A stretch of DNA of 64,000 bases. Source: Sinotaia quadrata. Its lineage: Eukaryota > Mollusca > Gastropoda > Architaenioglossa > Viviparidae. Within the stretch, counting starts at the first letter, position 1; every line of letters begins with the position of its first letter. The translations under genes and the position numbers were made by a program. The DNA lies in the NCBI GenBank assembly GCA_028829895.1, contig CM054180.1:96842135-96906134 (forward strand). The letters are read 5' to 3'. This document shows positions 27,471 to 52,776 of the stretch, piece by piece. The notes beneath the pieces were generated by a model. That model ran no database searches and was not told where the DNA came from. It saw only the letters and a program-made list of their open reading frames with translations.

Positions 27471-28109
27471 CCTTGGTTATTCTTGAGACAAGAAAGACTA
27501 CATTAGTGGTGATATACTAAAACATCACTAGATGACAAATGGTACTAATAATTAACATACATACCCGCACACACATATATCACTATTGTCTTGCTGATGA
27601 AATTTCACTTCAGTCTGTGTCATGACAAGAACTTAAATAGCAACAGACAAGTTGTTAATATCTCATCTTACAGCACTCATTACTGAAGTGTTTATACTCT
27701 TTAACTTAAATATTTTACTGCTGAAAACTAGTTCTATTATCAAACTCCACCTGACAGTATATTACACTGAGATTTATCGTGTCTTGAGGAACACGACCAA
27801 ACTCTTCCTGATAAGAGACATCAACTGCACAACTCCGTCATTCCAATGAGAAAAATCGTCCACAAAATTCTAACCGTTGTAGGAAAACTGGTATTCGAAA
27901 GACACGGTCGTGTTTACAGACCGAGGGTAGTGTAAGCAAAGCGTGCTCTCCCGCCAAATGCAGCCCTTCAATTTGGGGTCGGCAGTTTAAGCAATATACT
28001 TTTCAAATTCACAGAATTAATTTCGATGTTATGTGTGCGCACGATGGTCTGCATTGAGACGGTATCTGTAGAGAGTATATAAACTTCCGACGCTTAAATA
28101 TACTCACAT

Positions 28110-28225
<116 letters not shown>

Positions 28226-28552
28226 CAGCAACTGCAGAATGACAGAAAGTAAAGAAGAAAGATGTTTATTATAAATTCAAATTAATTTTACCGTTACACT
28301 GGGGATAGAGATCTGGGAAAAACCTTAAATGAATTATTTGTTCGCTATTGACATCTGCTCATCTAACACAATTACCTCGGAGACAAATTATAGCATAGTC
28401 ACACGTCAAAACGTTAATAAATCAAAATAGCAAAAACCGATTACAGTCCCTTCGCAATAAATAATGAAAAAGATCAAATGGCTAGTGAGTTAAAATGTAT
28501 TTGAAAACATACTTCTACTTTAATCGATATGTCAATTTAAAACTGTTGACAC

Positions 28553-28586
<34 letters not shown>

Positions 28587-29410
28587 GGACGGATGGATGG
28601 ATGGATGCCCATAAGAAGGTCCTGCCTACGGTAAACTAGGAGTATGATTTCTTTTACACCTTATACACTACTGCTGCGGTAGATTATCAACATGTACGAC
28701 AATATACTGTACAACACCAATCTCCAAGAATTAACCAAGTCTCATGATGGTACCAGGGACGAATCCTTGTCAATACAGCAGTCTTGTGACGCTAACACTG
28801 GGAAATACGGCAATGGCTGAAGGCACACTCGAGTAATTGATTTTTCGATAACTCTGACTAATGTGATCATTGGCAGTGTAACTGTAAATAGATGATGGAA
28901 GACAGAATGCTTCCACAACTGCCATCCAATGTCATGAACCTGACAATTAAAAAATGTAACAGCATAAAATGCATCAACAACAAGTTGAAACAGAGATAGT
29001 AACTTGTAGCTAACGTTTGCTAAAGCAATCTTTCTTAAAACTGTCCATTTCTTCTACACAGTAGAATAACGTTCATTTCTGAATTTGAATACAGTATACA
29101 AAGAACAATAGTGTAACATACTCACTGAAAATAGATATTTAGGTGAACTATTATTACCATTAACACTCAGATGTATTTCAGATGTACAGGGACAAGTTGT
29201 AGGGAACAAAGCTGCACTTCTAATTATTCGTGTATACTATACAAAATAAATTGTTACTTGTAACTATAACTGTGTTTTGAATCACATTATTGCAGTTTGG
29301 GGCAAATATCAAGGTGTCTAGACCTGCATATATATCTTAAATAAAAATAATTATATTTTAATTAATTAAGCGCATTTTCTTTCGTTCACTCGCAAGGGAA
29401 TGACTCCGTA

Positions 29411-29786
29411 TTTTGACACAAGAGTTACCTTAAGACTAAATCAACATCAATGTATTAATTCAAATCTAATCATTTTTGACACAAGAGTTACCTTAAGACT
29501 AAATCAACATCAATGTATTAATTCAAATCTAATCATTTTTGACACAAGAGTTACCTTAAGACTAAATCAACATCAATGTATTAATTCAAATCTAATCATT
29601 TTTGACACAAGAGTTACCTTAAGACTAAATCAACATCAATGTATTAATTCAAATCTAATCATTTTTGACACAAGAGTTACCTTAAGACTAAATCAACATC
29701 AATGTATTAATTCAAATCTAATCATTTTTGACACAAGAGTTACCTTAAGACTAAATCAACATCAATGTATTAATTCAAATCTAATC
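29411..29786. repeat. 63-bp tandem repeat, 6 near-identical copies
   Basis: Unit contains TTTTGACACAAGAGTTACCT and ATCAACATCAATG. The 156-codon frame across it is a product of the period (21 codons) and lacks any gene context. Confidence 0.93.
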
Positions 29787-30451
29787 CTTGAAGATCTTCT
29801 ATTCTTTATTAGAACATCTGGGCCATTAGACTCCGAGACTGGCTTTAGAGCAATGACAACCTTGGTATAGGCAGAATTCTCTGTATGATTTCAAAGTTTA
29901 TACAAACAATTCAAGAACAAATGAAAAATTTAGTATTCATTATGAGAGTTCTGATAGCAGATCTTTTACAAAATCTAATTTAAATTGAAAACCATTTTTT
30001 CTTGTATTATTGCCTTGTAACTACTTTTTTTTTTGTTTGTTTACACTTGTTAATGTTATTGTTGCATTGAATACATTTGTTGTTATTTGTTAACACTTCC
30101 ACTTTGGTGTTTTCATTTAGGAAGGAGATATGTAGCTTAGAGGGTGGGGGCTAAAATTTGATTATATTAAGTCAGTCATAACATATTTTGGGAAGTGTTG
30201 CCCCTGAGATGTGTGAGGACCAGAAAATGTATAATTCCTAGGAGCATTCGTGCTTGCAAGGGGTGTAGGAATTTCTGAACGGGTAATACTTGGGGACGGA
30301 AGAATAGAATATTTAATGAGTACTATTTTTTAGGTCTGACCCAATTTCTCCGACTGCAATCGACAAAGACCCGTTACGGGTGGGATTAGAAGGATTAAAG
30401 GTGTGGAAAATAATCGCATAAACCAACCCATCCACACCTGCTTTAAGTGAC

Positions 30452-31062
30452 ATCTTCTGTAAGATGTTAGATCAATGCACTGTTACTTCTGTAAGATGTT
30501 AGATCAATGCACTATTACTTCTGTAAGATGTTAGATCAATTCACTATTACTTCTGTAAGATGATAAATCAATGCACTATTACTTCTGTAAGATGTTAGAT
30601 CAATGCACTATTACTTCTGTAAGATGTTAGATCAATACACTATTACTTCTGTAAGATGTTAGATCAATGCACTATTACTTCTGTAAGATGTTAGATCAAT
30701 GCACTATTACTTCTGTCAGATGTTAGATCAATGCACTATTACTTCTGTAAGATGTTAGATCAATGCACTATTACTTCTGTAAGATGTTAGATCAATATAC
30801 TATTACTTCTGTAAGATGTTAGATCAATGCACTATTACTTCTGTAAGATGTTAGATCAATGCACTATTACTTCTGTAAGATGTTAAATCAATGCACTATT
30901 ACTTCTGTAAGATGTTAGATCAATGCACTATTACTTCTGTAAGATGTTAGATCAATGCACTATAATTTGTAAGATGTTAGATCAATGCACTATTACTTCT
31001 GTAAGATGTTAGATCAATGCACTATTACTTCTGTAAGATGTTAGATCAATACACTATTACTT
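30452..31062. repeat. 32-bp tandem repeat, about 19 copies
   Basis: Unit contains ACTTCTGTAAGATGTTAGAT. Nearly uniform. Confidence 0.95.
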
Positions 31063-31144
31063 TAACCATTTCGGAGAAATTATAACGATGCCAACAGTCA
31101 TTTTCAGGAATATGTTCTAAGATCCTAGAAGGAGCAAAAGGTAA

Positions 31145-31915
31145 AAGTTATGATGCACCACCCTACTACAAAATTAAAATGTATAATCCTAGTACAAACA
31201 AATTATGATGTACACTCTAGTAGAAACAAATTATTATGTAGAAACACAGTACACAATTATGATGTATAGTCCTAGTACAAACACACTATGATGTACAATG
31301 CGAGTACACAAAAATTATGACGTACAACCCTAGTACAAACAATATATGAAGCATAATGTTAGTATTAACAAATTATGATGTACAACCCTAGTACAAACAA
31401 TATATGAAGCATAATGTTAGTATTAACAAATTATGATGTACAACCCTAGTACAAACAATATATGAAGCATAATGGTAGTATTAACAAATTATGATGTACA
31501 ACCTTAGTACAAAACTATGATGCACACCCTAGTATAAAGAAATTATGATGCATAATCCTACTACAAACAAATAATGATGAACAACCCTAGTAAAAACATA
31601 TTAGGATGTATAGTGCAATTACAAATAAATTAGGATGTACAACAGTAGTACAAATAAATTATGATTTACAACCTTAATACAAACAAATTTTGAATCATAG
31701 TCCAAGTACAAACGAATTATGATGGACAATCCTAGTACAAACAAATTATGACGTAAAACCCTAGTACAAAATTATGATCTACAACCATAGAATAAACAAA
31801 TTATGATATATAATAATAGTACAAACAAATTAGGATGAGAAACCTAGTACAAATAAGTTACGATGTACAACCTTAGTACAGACAAATTGCTATATACAAA
31901 CTTAGTACACAATTT
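31145..31915. repeat. Degenerate about 28-bp tandem repeat, about 25 copies
   Basis: Unit core ACAAATTATGATGTACAACC then CTAGTA. An older and more diverged array than its neighbour at 30452. Confidence 0.88.
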
Positions 31916-32285
31916 ATGAACAGGTTTCAGATAACAGATACGTGAGGTGAGGTTATGCATTCAGAGTTGCTTATAATTATAAATCAAACAGATTTTCAGA
32001 GATGTAAGTTTCGAGAATTACTTAGACTATTTCTTAACAGCGTTTTTTCCAAATGAAATCAAGAATATATTTTCCCCAGGATGCTACAATGAAGAAATGG
32101 AATTTGACTTGATTTAGTTCTACACAATAACAACTTGGCCAGGACAGTAAGTAATAGAAGGTTTTGTTATAATTATATGTTTATATGAAGATACGGGATA
32201 GTCATTAACAGATGAGCGGAAGTGTCTAGTTTAAAATAAAATTATAATAAATTCTCTAAATAATCAGCTGAGAAGTTCTTGATCT

Positions 32286-32356
32286 CTCTCTCTCTCTCTG
32301 TTCGTCTGTCTGTCTGTCTGTCTGTCTGACTGTCTGCCTGTCTCTCTGTCTCTCTC

Positions 32357-32423
<67 letters not shown>

Positions 32424-32436
32424 GTATGTATGTATG

Positions 32437-32521
<85 letters not shown>

Positions 32522-33481
32522 ATCTGCCTATTTACATAAACAATCCCTCTATATAACTCTTTGTTTCTATACCTTATTAACTAATTAAAATTTTATGCAA
32601 GAAAAACGAATGTCGAAAACAGATTAAATAAATACTTAGCAAACTACTTACTAGCATTTATTGAAGGGAAATATTTATTTAATTTTAATTTTAATTTATT
32701 TAAACTATACCCAAACCAGGTGGAAATAGGAGTACGCTAAACAAATTAAACTAGATTAAAACAAGTACTATTAATTATAATTATTTAATGCATACGTCTA
32801 TTTTATTCTTGTTGAAAGCAAAACAAGCAGACATGAATGAAATGAACACTCTACATCTAACATTTCATTTTAATTTAGTCAAACCTTTGCTTGTGCCAGA
32901 TTGTTGAAATTTATGTAGATTTGTTTTATATTTTATAAATGCCAAGAACCGTGAACAAAACACACGTGTATTTCACCTTAATAGATTTTTTTTTTAATGA
33001 AATAGCGAGAAATCGTATTTTGAAAAGACCGTCTCCCATTTGTTAGTTTGGCACGATAAGACTCATGTGTCATTTGTCACATTAAAGACCGAATGTTATA
33101 CAGTGGAACCCCGCGATAACGCGAATTCGGATATAACGCGGTCGTTGAATTGCTCCTGAAATTTCCTATATTCATTCGCACATGATTTTTTTTTCAAAGT
33201 ACGCGAGAAAAGAGTATAAAAAATATTTAACTTCATTTTGCGGATGAGATCGCGTATGAATTAGAATATATATGTAATACGATCGTGGTGTGGTTCCTGA
33301 AATTTGAAATTCATGTACCCGGGAAAAATATTTTTTTAATTACGAGAAAATGTATAAAACGTTTATTATCATTTTAAGTACGAGAAAGTGTATAAAACAT
33401 TTATTATCATTTTAAGTACGAGAAAGTGTATAAAACATTTATTATCATTTTGGGGAAGAGTTCGCGTAGCACTTTTAATAT
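32286..33481. repeat. Long inverted repeat, right arm, with (TCTA)n
   Basis: Begins with TCTC/TGTC/TATC microsatellites (32286-32521), then matches 19945-18917 reversed. It overlaps the left 380 bases of the pogo-like element, which continues beyond the shared part only here. Confidence 0.88.
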
Positions 33482-34202
33482 AAAACGATCTGAAATGTAA
33501 CAATTTCACCAGGTTCTTGAAGTGTTATACCAAAATTAACATTATTGGAAATGTTACTTATTTACTGATCCATGAATTAAGACAGTAAGTCGTCTTTGTG
33601 ATTATATTCAATTAATTCTGTATACAACCGTCTTTGTGATTATATTCAATTAATTCTGTATACAATCGTCTTTGTGATTATATTCAATTAATTCTGTATA
33701 CAATCGTTGCACAAACAATAGCTGACATGTGCTTCTTCTTTAACTGCATACACAGCCAAGCAGCAGACAGAGCGGTGGTTGATAAAAGATTCTCACAATT
33801 TAATAAACATCAAAGAACGAAAGCCTCCAACAGGTTGGCTGGGCTTGATGGTGTTGTTAGACGCAATCATTTGAAAGTAAATAATGTCCGCTTTAATAAC
33901 TGTAAATTGAAAGGGTATGAAAGTAAATAATGTCCGCTTTATTAGCTGTAAATTGAAAGGGTATGAAAGTAAATAATGTCCGCTTTATTAGCTGTAAATT
34001 GAAAGGGTATGAAATTGTGCATGTTCAGCTTAATTAAAAAAAAAAAGTAACTCGTGACCATTACAGGCCCACTAAGTTATTGGGCTTTATATACACATAC
34101 TTGTATGTGTTGTCGGAAAAAATGTAAAATATTGCAAAACCCCGCATTAACGCGATCCGATTTTATGGACCCCAATTATCACATTATAGCGAGGTTTCAC
34201 TA
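33101..34202. mobile_element. Pogo/Tigger-like non-autonomous element with degenerate TIRs
   Basis: The left end CAGTGGAACCCCGCGATAAC and the reversed right end TAGTGAAACCTCGCTATAAT match at most positions and are flanked by TA on both sides (33099-33100, 34203-34204). No transposase is recognised inside. Two short tandem arrays (33590-33710, 33870-34012) lie within it. It sits about 400 bases upstream of the Ly6-like gene start. The first 380 bases are also found inverted near 18917-19260. Confidence 0.55.
33590..34012. repeat. Two short tandem arrays inside the pogo-like element
   Basis: 33590-33710: 36-38-bp unit with GTCTTTGTGATTATATTCAA, about 3.5 copies. 33870-34012: 47-bp unit with GAAAGTAAATAATGTCCGCT, 3 copies. 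Confidence 0.88.
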
Positions 34203-34606
34203 TACAGTGTGCTCAGTGCGTTATTGTGTAAAAAATAAAAAAAAAGTAGCATATTCTACATTCAGGTCTTTGTTGGTGATATCAGCCTCAAGTCTCTCGT
34301 TTTAATAAGACTGATAATGAATGTATCCAATGAATAGGAAAGTGTTCTTTTTACTGGTCAGCAGTCATGCCAGCAGGAAGCAGTCTTGAGAGTACTGTGG
34401 CAGACGAGAGTGAGTTAATTATAGCCCTGACCCAAATCCTACCTCATCGCAGGCCTTAAACTTGAGGTAACAAATGAATGTTTGCAATAAATTTTTGCTG
34501 TTTAGCGTCGAGCGATCTCTCGACAACACTCTGGGATTACGTGACTTGTTTCTTTCAGATCAAACTCATGCGACAGCGCTCATAGACAAGAAACGGACGA
34601 AAAGTA

Positions 34607-46677
<12,071 letters not shown>

Positions 46678-46859
46678 GTGTCATATACTTAATCTTTATG
46701 CTCACCACTCGTGAAGAGACAAACGTGCAGTTGAAATGAAAACAGACCCGTCCAGAGATTTCCGGGTACACCATCCGTGCAGAAAGAAGACTCCACTGCA
46801 CACACATCTGTATGCTAGTATATATATAAAAATCACCGAATTTGCCTGAAGTGCTTAAT

Positions 46860-46865
46860 AATAAA
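46860..46865 (+). terminator. Poly(A) signal of the Ly6-like gene
   Basis: AATAAA 183 bases after the stop codon, giving a short 3' UTR. Confidence 0.5.
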
Positions 46866-47090
46866 TTATCTTTTACAATGTGTATTTCAATTCAATTAAA
46901 AAAAATGTCACTGTATAAGAAGAAACTTCTCAAAAATTACATGAACGACAAAAATATCGACAGTAATTAATTATTTATGCAAGTCATCGAAATGTAGGCG
47001 AACATTTTCATACAAAGAAAAAACAAAACAAAACAAAATTATTCGATCCGAGAACTGCCTTAATCAATGTTGCACTCATTTCTTAAGATA

Positions 47091-47319
47091 TGTTGATTGT
47101 GTTAGTCAATGTTGATTGTGTTAGTCAATGTTGATTGTGTTAGTCAATGTTGATTGTGTTAGTCAATGTTGATTGTGTTAGTCAATGTTGATTGTGTTAG
47201 TCAATGTTGATTGTGTTAGTCAATGTTGATTGTGTTAGTCAATGTTGATTGTGTTAGTCAATGTTGATTGTGTTAGTCAATGTTGATTGTGTTAGTCAAT
47301 GTTGATTGTGTTAGTCAAT
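47091..47319. repeat. 19-bp tandem repeat, 12 copies
   Basis: Unit TGTTGATTGTGTTAGTCAA, perfectly conserved. Intergenic between the Ly6-like and methyltransferase genes. Confidence 0.97.
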
Positions 47320-47581
47320 AATGCTTTGCATTCCTTGTGTTTCGTGATTTAACATTTTGGCATCCGAGTGGGATCGCTGTTGGCTTAATTTTTAAAATTT
47401 ATTTCTTGCCTCGTGACCTTTAGGAAATATTCGGGTGGTAAGCTCTCGTTTTGCTGTTATTTATCACTTTCTAATAAGGGTGGCATTGCTATTAATAGTG
47501 AGTGAGTGAGAGAGTGAATGAGTGATATCCAGAAAGAGAAAGTGAATGAGAGAAGGAAAGTTATGTCTTTTTTTAGGTCAC

Positions 47582-47619
<38 letters not shown>

Positions 47620-47939
47620 TATTTTATTTATATTTCGCTCGGGCAAACGTCATTGTTATCTCTGTTCACAAATAATAATTATATAAGTTTTAAAACAAAA
47701 GAAATATAAATAATAAACACTGTAGTTTTCATTTTGTATGCATATGCCTGTAATATAGAATTGTTTTCAAAACACTCATTACGAACTGAATATAGTTTTG
47801 TACAGACCTAATTGTTTCTTCTTAAAGCCCGGGCTTGTTTAAATATTCACTTTCTACAAACTGACTAATTGTTCAGACAAGTATGCAGACAACGTGTTAA
47901 AGCAATTGGCAGTGAAACAAATGCAATCATCTTCGACTT

Positions 47940-48910
47940 TGTCTTATAATCTACACCGTAATCAATGAACAGTAAGACTTTACATTGCCATTGACACCTT
48001 AATCAATGAACAATAAGATTTTACATTATCACTGACACCGTAATCAATGAACAATAAGACTTTACATTGTCATTGACACTTTAATCAATGAACTTTACTG
48101 ATGTAATTTTTAGGCATTTTTCTTCTCCTTCTTGATGATGATAATGATGATGAAGATGATGAGTGACATGTGTGTATGTGAGAGAGAGAGAGAGAGCGAG
48201 AGAGAGAGAGAGTTTACTTTTTTATTTCCTCCTACACCAATTTAATACTACCACCAAATTATTCGCTGATGTTCCTTTAGTATATTAGCAAATATATGCA
48301 AATTTGCTCATTCCTCTTCTGAATCCAGATGTGTGGAACACCTAAGCAATCATACAGTTACAGCTAACAACACAGTTACAGTTAATAACAGCGTTACTGT
48401 TAATATCATAGTTACAGTTAATAACAGCGTTACTGTTAATATCATAGTTACAGTTAATAACAGCGTTACTGTTAATATCATAGTTACAGTTAATAACAGC
48501 GTTACTGTTAATATCATAGTTACAGTTAATAACAGCGTTACTGTTAATATCATAGTTAACAGTCAAGAACAATCCTAGCGCGTTTATGTTCGAGGTACCG
48601 AGGGTCAACGACCTCTAAATCTGTCTGCTTTCAGAACTTCGTTTTTCCTGTTAGAACGAGAGGCGTTCTTTATTGAAATATAATTTTGTCTTTGTACTCC
48701 TAACATTTTCATACTTATTAGTTTATTATTTTAAAACTTATGTGCTTGTTTATACGTGTTTCTCATAATTTAACTTTTGTAGCTACTAAAGAGTTTGAAG
48801 TTAAATAAATAGCTACTAAAGAGTTTAAAGTTAAATAAATAGCTACTAAAGAGTTTAAAGTTAAATAAATAGCTACTAAAAAGTTTAAAGTTAAATAAAT
48901 AGCTACTAAA
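47940..48910. repeat. Three minisatellites in the intergenic region
   Basis: 47940-48095: about 50-bp unit with CACCGTAATCAATGAACA, 3 copies. 48354-48562: 36-bp unit ACAGTTAATAACAGCGTTAC plus CTGTTAATATCATAGTT-like rest, 6 copies. 48779-48910: 30-bp unit with TAAATAAATAGCTACTAAAG, 5 copies. A GA run is at 48180-48212. Confidence 0.92.
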
Positions 48911-49860
48911 GTTAAATTATGAAAAGCACGTATGTAACAAGCAACCAAAGTTTTAATAATTTTGGTTTACAATTTATTTTAAAGGCCAATTTTGGAATAA
49001 GAATTTCCTCCCTTTGTTTTTTTTGTTTTTGTTTTCTTTTCTTTTCTTTAAAGAAAAGTGATTTCCCAACTGCATGTAGTATAATTATACTTTCATTACC
49101 AAAGAGACGTAACTCTACTATGTGGCATTTACTTTCAGTATCAAAGAGAAGTAACTCCACTGTATTACTGAGGGATGTGTCCAATAGGAACCTAATTTCT
49201 TAAGAACTTATAAGAAAGTAATCTCTTTGTAATGCATTCCGCTTTATCCTCGAGAAGAAATACGTCATCATGACGTGAACAGAGCCAAAATGGCGATCGT
49301 GCTTTTCAAATTACTTCCCTTTGTGGATTATACTTTCTCATGTTTTCTGTTAAAGGCCACTTCATCTAGTGGTACGGTTTCTGCCACTTGTAAAGAAAAT
49401 TAAGTTAAATTAAATTAAATTATGAAATTATGCGCCTGTAATTTTTTATTGATTACGAGTTAGCAGATTATCATCAATCTTCCCCTAGTTCGGTTCGAAG
49501 CTGTAGTACTTTTACACTCTATTCTTTGCTATATGTTTTGTTTAATTTTAAATGTAACAGATGTAAAAATAATAAGTTGTCTATTAAAGATAATCTGTTA
49601 TGTATGGGTCTTATCTTTCATAATTTAGACAAAACTATCACTCTTATAAAAACACACACAACTGCTATTATATACTCAAACTGACGCAGTATAACACAAT
49701 ATCTGCTGTATTTTAATACTGACCCCTTTACTGTGCAAGGGAAAAATAAGTACACATAAATTATTTAAACAGCACTTTGCAAAATGATCTCCACATGGTT
49801 TGTCTCCTTTTTCTATTGTAAAAAAATAATGGAAACAAGTAGCAGTTATCTTAAAACAAT
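48911..49860. other. Intergenic, one weak small ORF
   Basis: No supported gene. 49261-49403 has two CRE-like ACGTCA/TGACGT boxes and AAAATGGCG opening a 37-codon frame; see findings. Confidence 0.4.
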
Positions 49861-49867
49861 CATACTA

Positions 49868-49873
49868 TTTATT
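49868..49873 (-). terminator. Possible poly(A) signal of the methyltransferase gene
   Basis: AATAAA on the minus strand 385 bases after the stop codon. Nearer A-rich hexamers could also serve. Confidence 0.35.
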
Positions 49874-50257
49874 ACTACAGAAGGAAAAAGGGATTCTGCA
49901 CCAAGATGAAAGATATTGAGGCTGAGCATGAATAGCCCAGGTATACAAATACTCTACAGTCTACACAATGATCTCAGCAGTGATTGCCTCCTCCTGCCAA
50001 AGAAACAACATATTAGTAATTAAAAAATAAACCAAATGCACATTTTTACTCTTGTCAAACGAATGTCAACAAAAAGTACCAGCTTACTAAATGTGTAGAA
50101 AAGTTTGATAAAAGAAGTAAATGTCTGTTAAACAGTAGCTACCACATGCATAGTAAGAGGGAGTTCTAGGATTTCCCTGCTGTGGTGGCCCTGTCCATAC
50201 AAGAGAAGTCATTGAGAGGTCACTTATTACGGCAGTGTTATCCTGCACTAGTTGTCC

Positions 50258-50335
50258 TTATGACCTTAGCGAATCTCGGTTCACCTCACTCAGTCGACGT
50301 ATTAGCAAAACACCATCACGGATTGGAACCAGCAC
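50258..50335 (-). CDS. Methyltransferase coding exon 5: C-terminus
   Basis: Acceptor ATTACAG; 25 codons then TAA (50260-50258). It encodes VLVPIRDGVLLIRR, matching the family's closing lPi-DG-l-i strand. Confidence 0.85.
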   Translation of the reverse strand: MLVPIRDGVLLIRRLSEVNRDSLRS

Positions 50336-52739
50336 CTGTAATTTAGGACATACAGAGGGATTACTCCAGAGCAACATCCCAGTCTCATGTGATGACTAAG
50401 AAATAAAGAGTTGATTAGCTCCCTTTAGTAAACCAAGTCTAGGCCTGCACGCTTATTATGGACTTAAACCAATATGTCAACTTTGAGCACCATCCTTCTT
50501 AATGTTATGAATTGTGAAATGTATTTGTAGAAATCCTTATTTCCAAACGCGATATAATTTAGTGACTATCCCAAAAAGAAACTATTGTAGCTTATTTGGT
50601 GCATTTATGTGTACACACACTGCAACAATGTAGTGACTGACACACGTGTATTTACCTTGTGAATACTAGCGTCAGCAATCACATACTCTCCGAACAGGCG
50701 GGATGCATCAGGCGGGTTGTCTGAGGGGAGGTAATTGTTGCCTCCCCTAAAGGCGTTGTCAACAGCTATTGTGCCGTTTTCAGCAAGCAGTCCACCGTCA
50801 AAAGCAAGCTTAATGTAACAAAAGAAGACCAACCTTAAGAATTTGGCTTTACAACATTATTGCATTACAGACAGACAGACAGATAGACAGATTTCTCATA
50901 TTGCAGTCATACACCTTACCTTCAAGTAGTCAATGTATTCTGACTTGTCGGCATCGAGGAAAATAAAGTCAAACTTCTCTCCCTTGTCTGCCATTTCCTT
51001 CATAGAGTCAACCGCACGACCTGAAGGAAAGAAAACACAGAGTATTCCTTAAGAAGTTGAACAAGACGGAGCAATGGATGAAATCAAATTACAATATAAT
51101 TTTTAAAAAACAGGAACATGAAAAAAGTAGTTTCATTCATAAATAAATGCTATTTAGCAGAGTTATTCCTTAGAGAGGTAAATAACTGCTCATTTGTTAT
51201 TATAGTAAAAGCTTACAACACACACAACACATATTATGCAAAAACTCACAAACGTACACAAACACATGCAAACCCATACCAACACACATACACAATCACG
51301 TGCACTCCGCATTTCTCAATTTACCAAATCATTTATAATGAAATTGCTTGCTTTGTTTTGCCTTATGGTAGGTGCTTGTGTGCTTTGCTTGTGGCTTTCT
51401 TTTCCCTTGTGGTGCTTTGCATTGGTGTGCTTTACCTTGTTTTGCCGTGTGGTGCTTTGCATTGTGGTGCTTTACATTGTTGTGCCTTGTGGTACTTTAC
51501 ATTGTTGTGCCTTGTGGTGCTTTACATTGTTGTGCATTGTGGTACTTTACATTGTTGTGCCTTGTGGTGCTTTACATTGTTGTGCCTTGTGGTCCTTTAC
51601 ATTGTTGTGCCTTGTGGTACTTTACATTGTTTAGCTTGTGGTGCTTTGCCTTGTGCTTTGAATTGTTGTGTCTTTTGGTGCTTGCTTTGTGGTATTGCCT
51701 TGGGATGCTTTGCCTTGTTTTGCCTTGTTTTGTTTGTGATGCTTTGCATTGTTGGGCCTTGCGGTGCTTACCTTGTGGTGTTTTGCCTTGTGGATCTTTG
51801 TGATGCTTTGTAGAGCTTTGTCTTGTAGTAGGTGTGGTGCTGTGTGGTGGTTTGGTTTTGAAACAAGCAGGATTCTGATAATATGTGTCATACAGATTAC
51901 CCACCTTTACCTCCTCGTCCATTAGCTTTTTAAAATTAGTGCGTAAAATAATTTACTTTGAACAATCTGTTGGGGATTTTATCGATAATATTTTATTAAT
52001 GTTCTGTGTAATGTAGCGTCTTGAAGGCATTTGCTTTCTTTTAAGAAGAAAGGACTCTAATGTTTCTTTTACAAAAATAAAGAAAACATTATATTAATAC
52101 AACATACTCTATGACTGTACATTAAATAGCGAAGATAGTATACAAACAGAAATAATGACAGAAGGCTACTTGTGGAACATTCCTCGCACACTTTGCCAAC
52201 CTATAAATAATATTTCTATTTATGTTACCTATTTATGTAACTGTGTGGATTGTATTGTGCTGAGGAATGACCGTGTTGAACTGTATTACATTATATCATG
52301 TTGTAATATGACTGCATGTATACCGTATTTATGTCTAACTACTGGTGTCGTAATGTATCATATTGTTTTGTAGTTTGTGTATTCTACCTTAAGGTTAAGG
52401 CTATGGCTAGTTTCTGCTATCCGTCCATCTGTACTGTGTTTGCACGCATACATCTGTGTGTGTATGTGTGTGTGTGCAAATATTGTGCGAGATGCAAATT
52501 CACCTATTCTTATCTGGATTTTGGAACCGTGAGGTGAAGCACTGAATGACTGTAAGTTCAAGTCCCGAAGGTAGGAGTCAATGTCGAGCGTGACCACTTC
52601 GCCGTCTGCAGGCAAGGCTTCGGCCATGGCAAGGGCACTGTACCCCGTGTACATACCAACATCAAGCACGCGACGGGCACGCTGAGCGCTGACAAGTGAC
52701 TTAAGAAACTGACCTGGAAATTTTAAAACCGATAAATAC

Positions 52740-52776
<37 letters not shown>

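Noticed and set aside
29400..29870. 156-codon open frame with 21-residue repeats
   Set aside because: It is a 63-bp minisatellite; the period is divisible by three, with no start context, splice context or domain.
29411..31062. CRISPR-like regular arrays
   Set aside because: Units are contiguous with no unique spacers, and the DNA is eukaryotic.
51118..51922. 231-codon frame with CALW repeats and its reverse-strand shadows
   Set aside because: 25-bp minisatellite in a methyltransferase intron; hydrophobic look comes from TTG/GTG composition.
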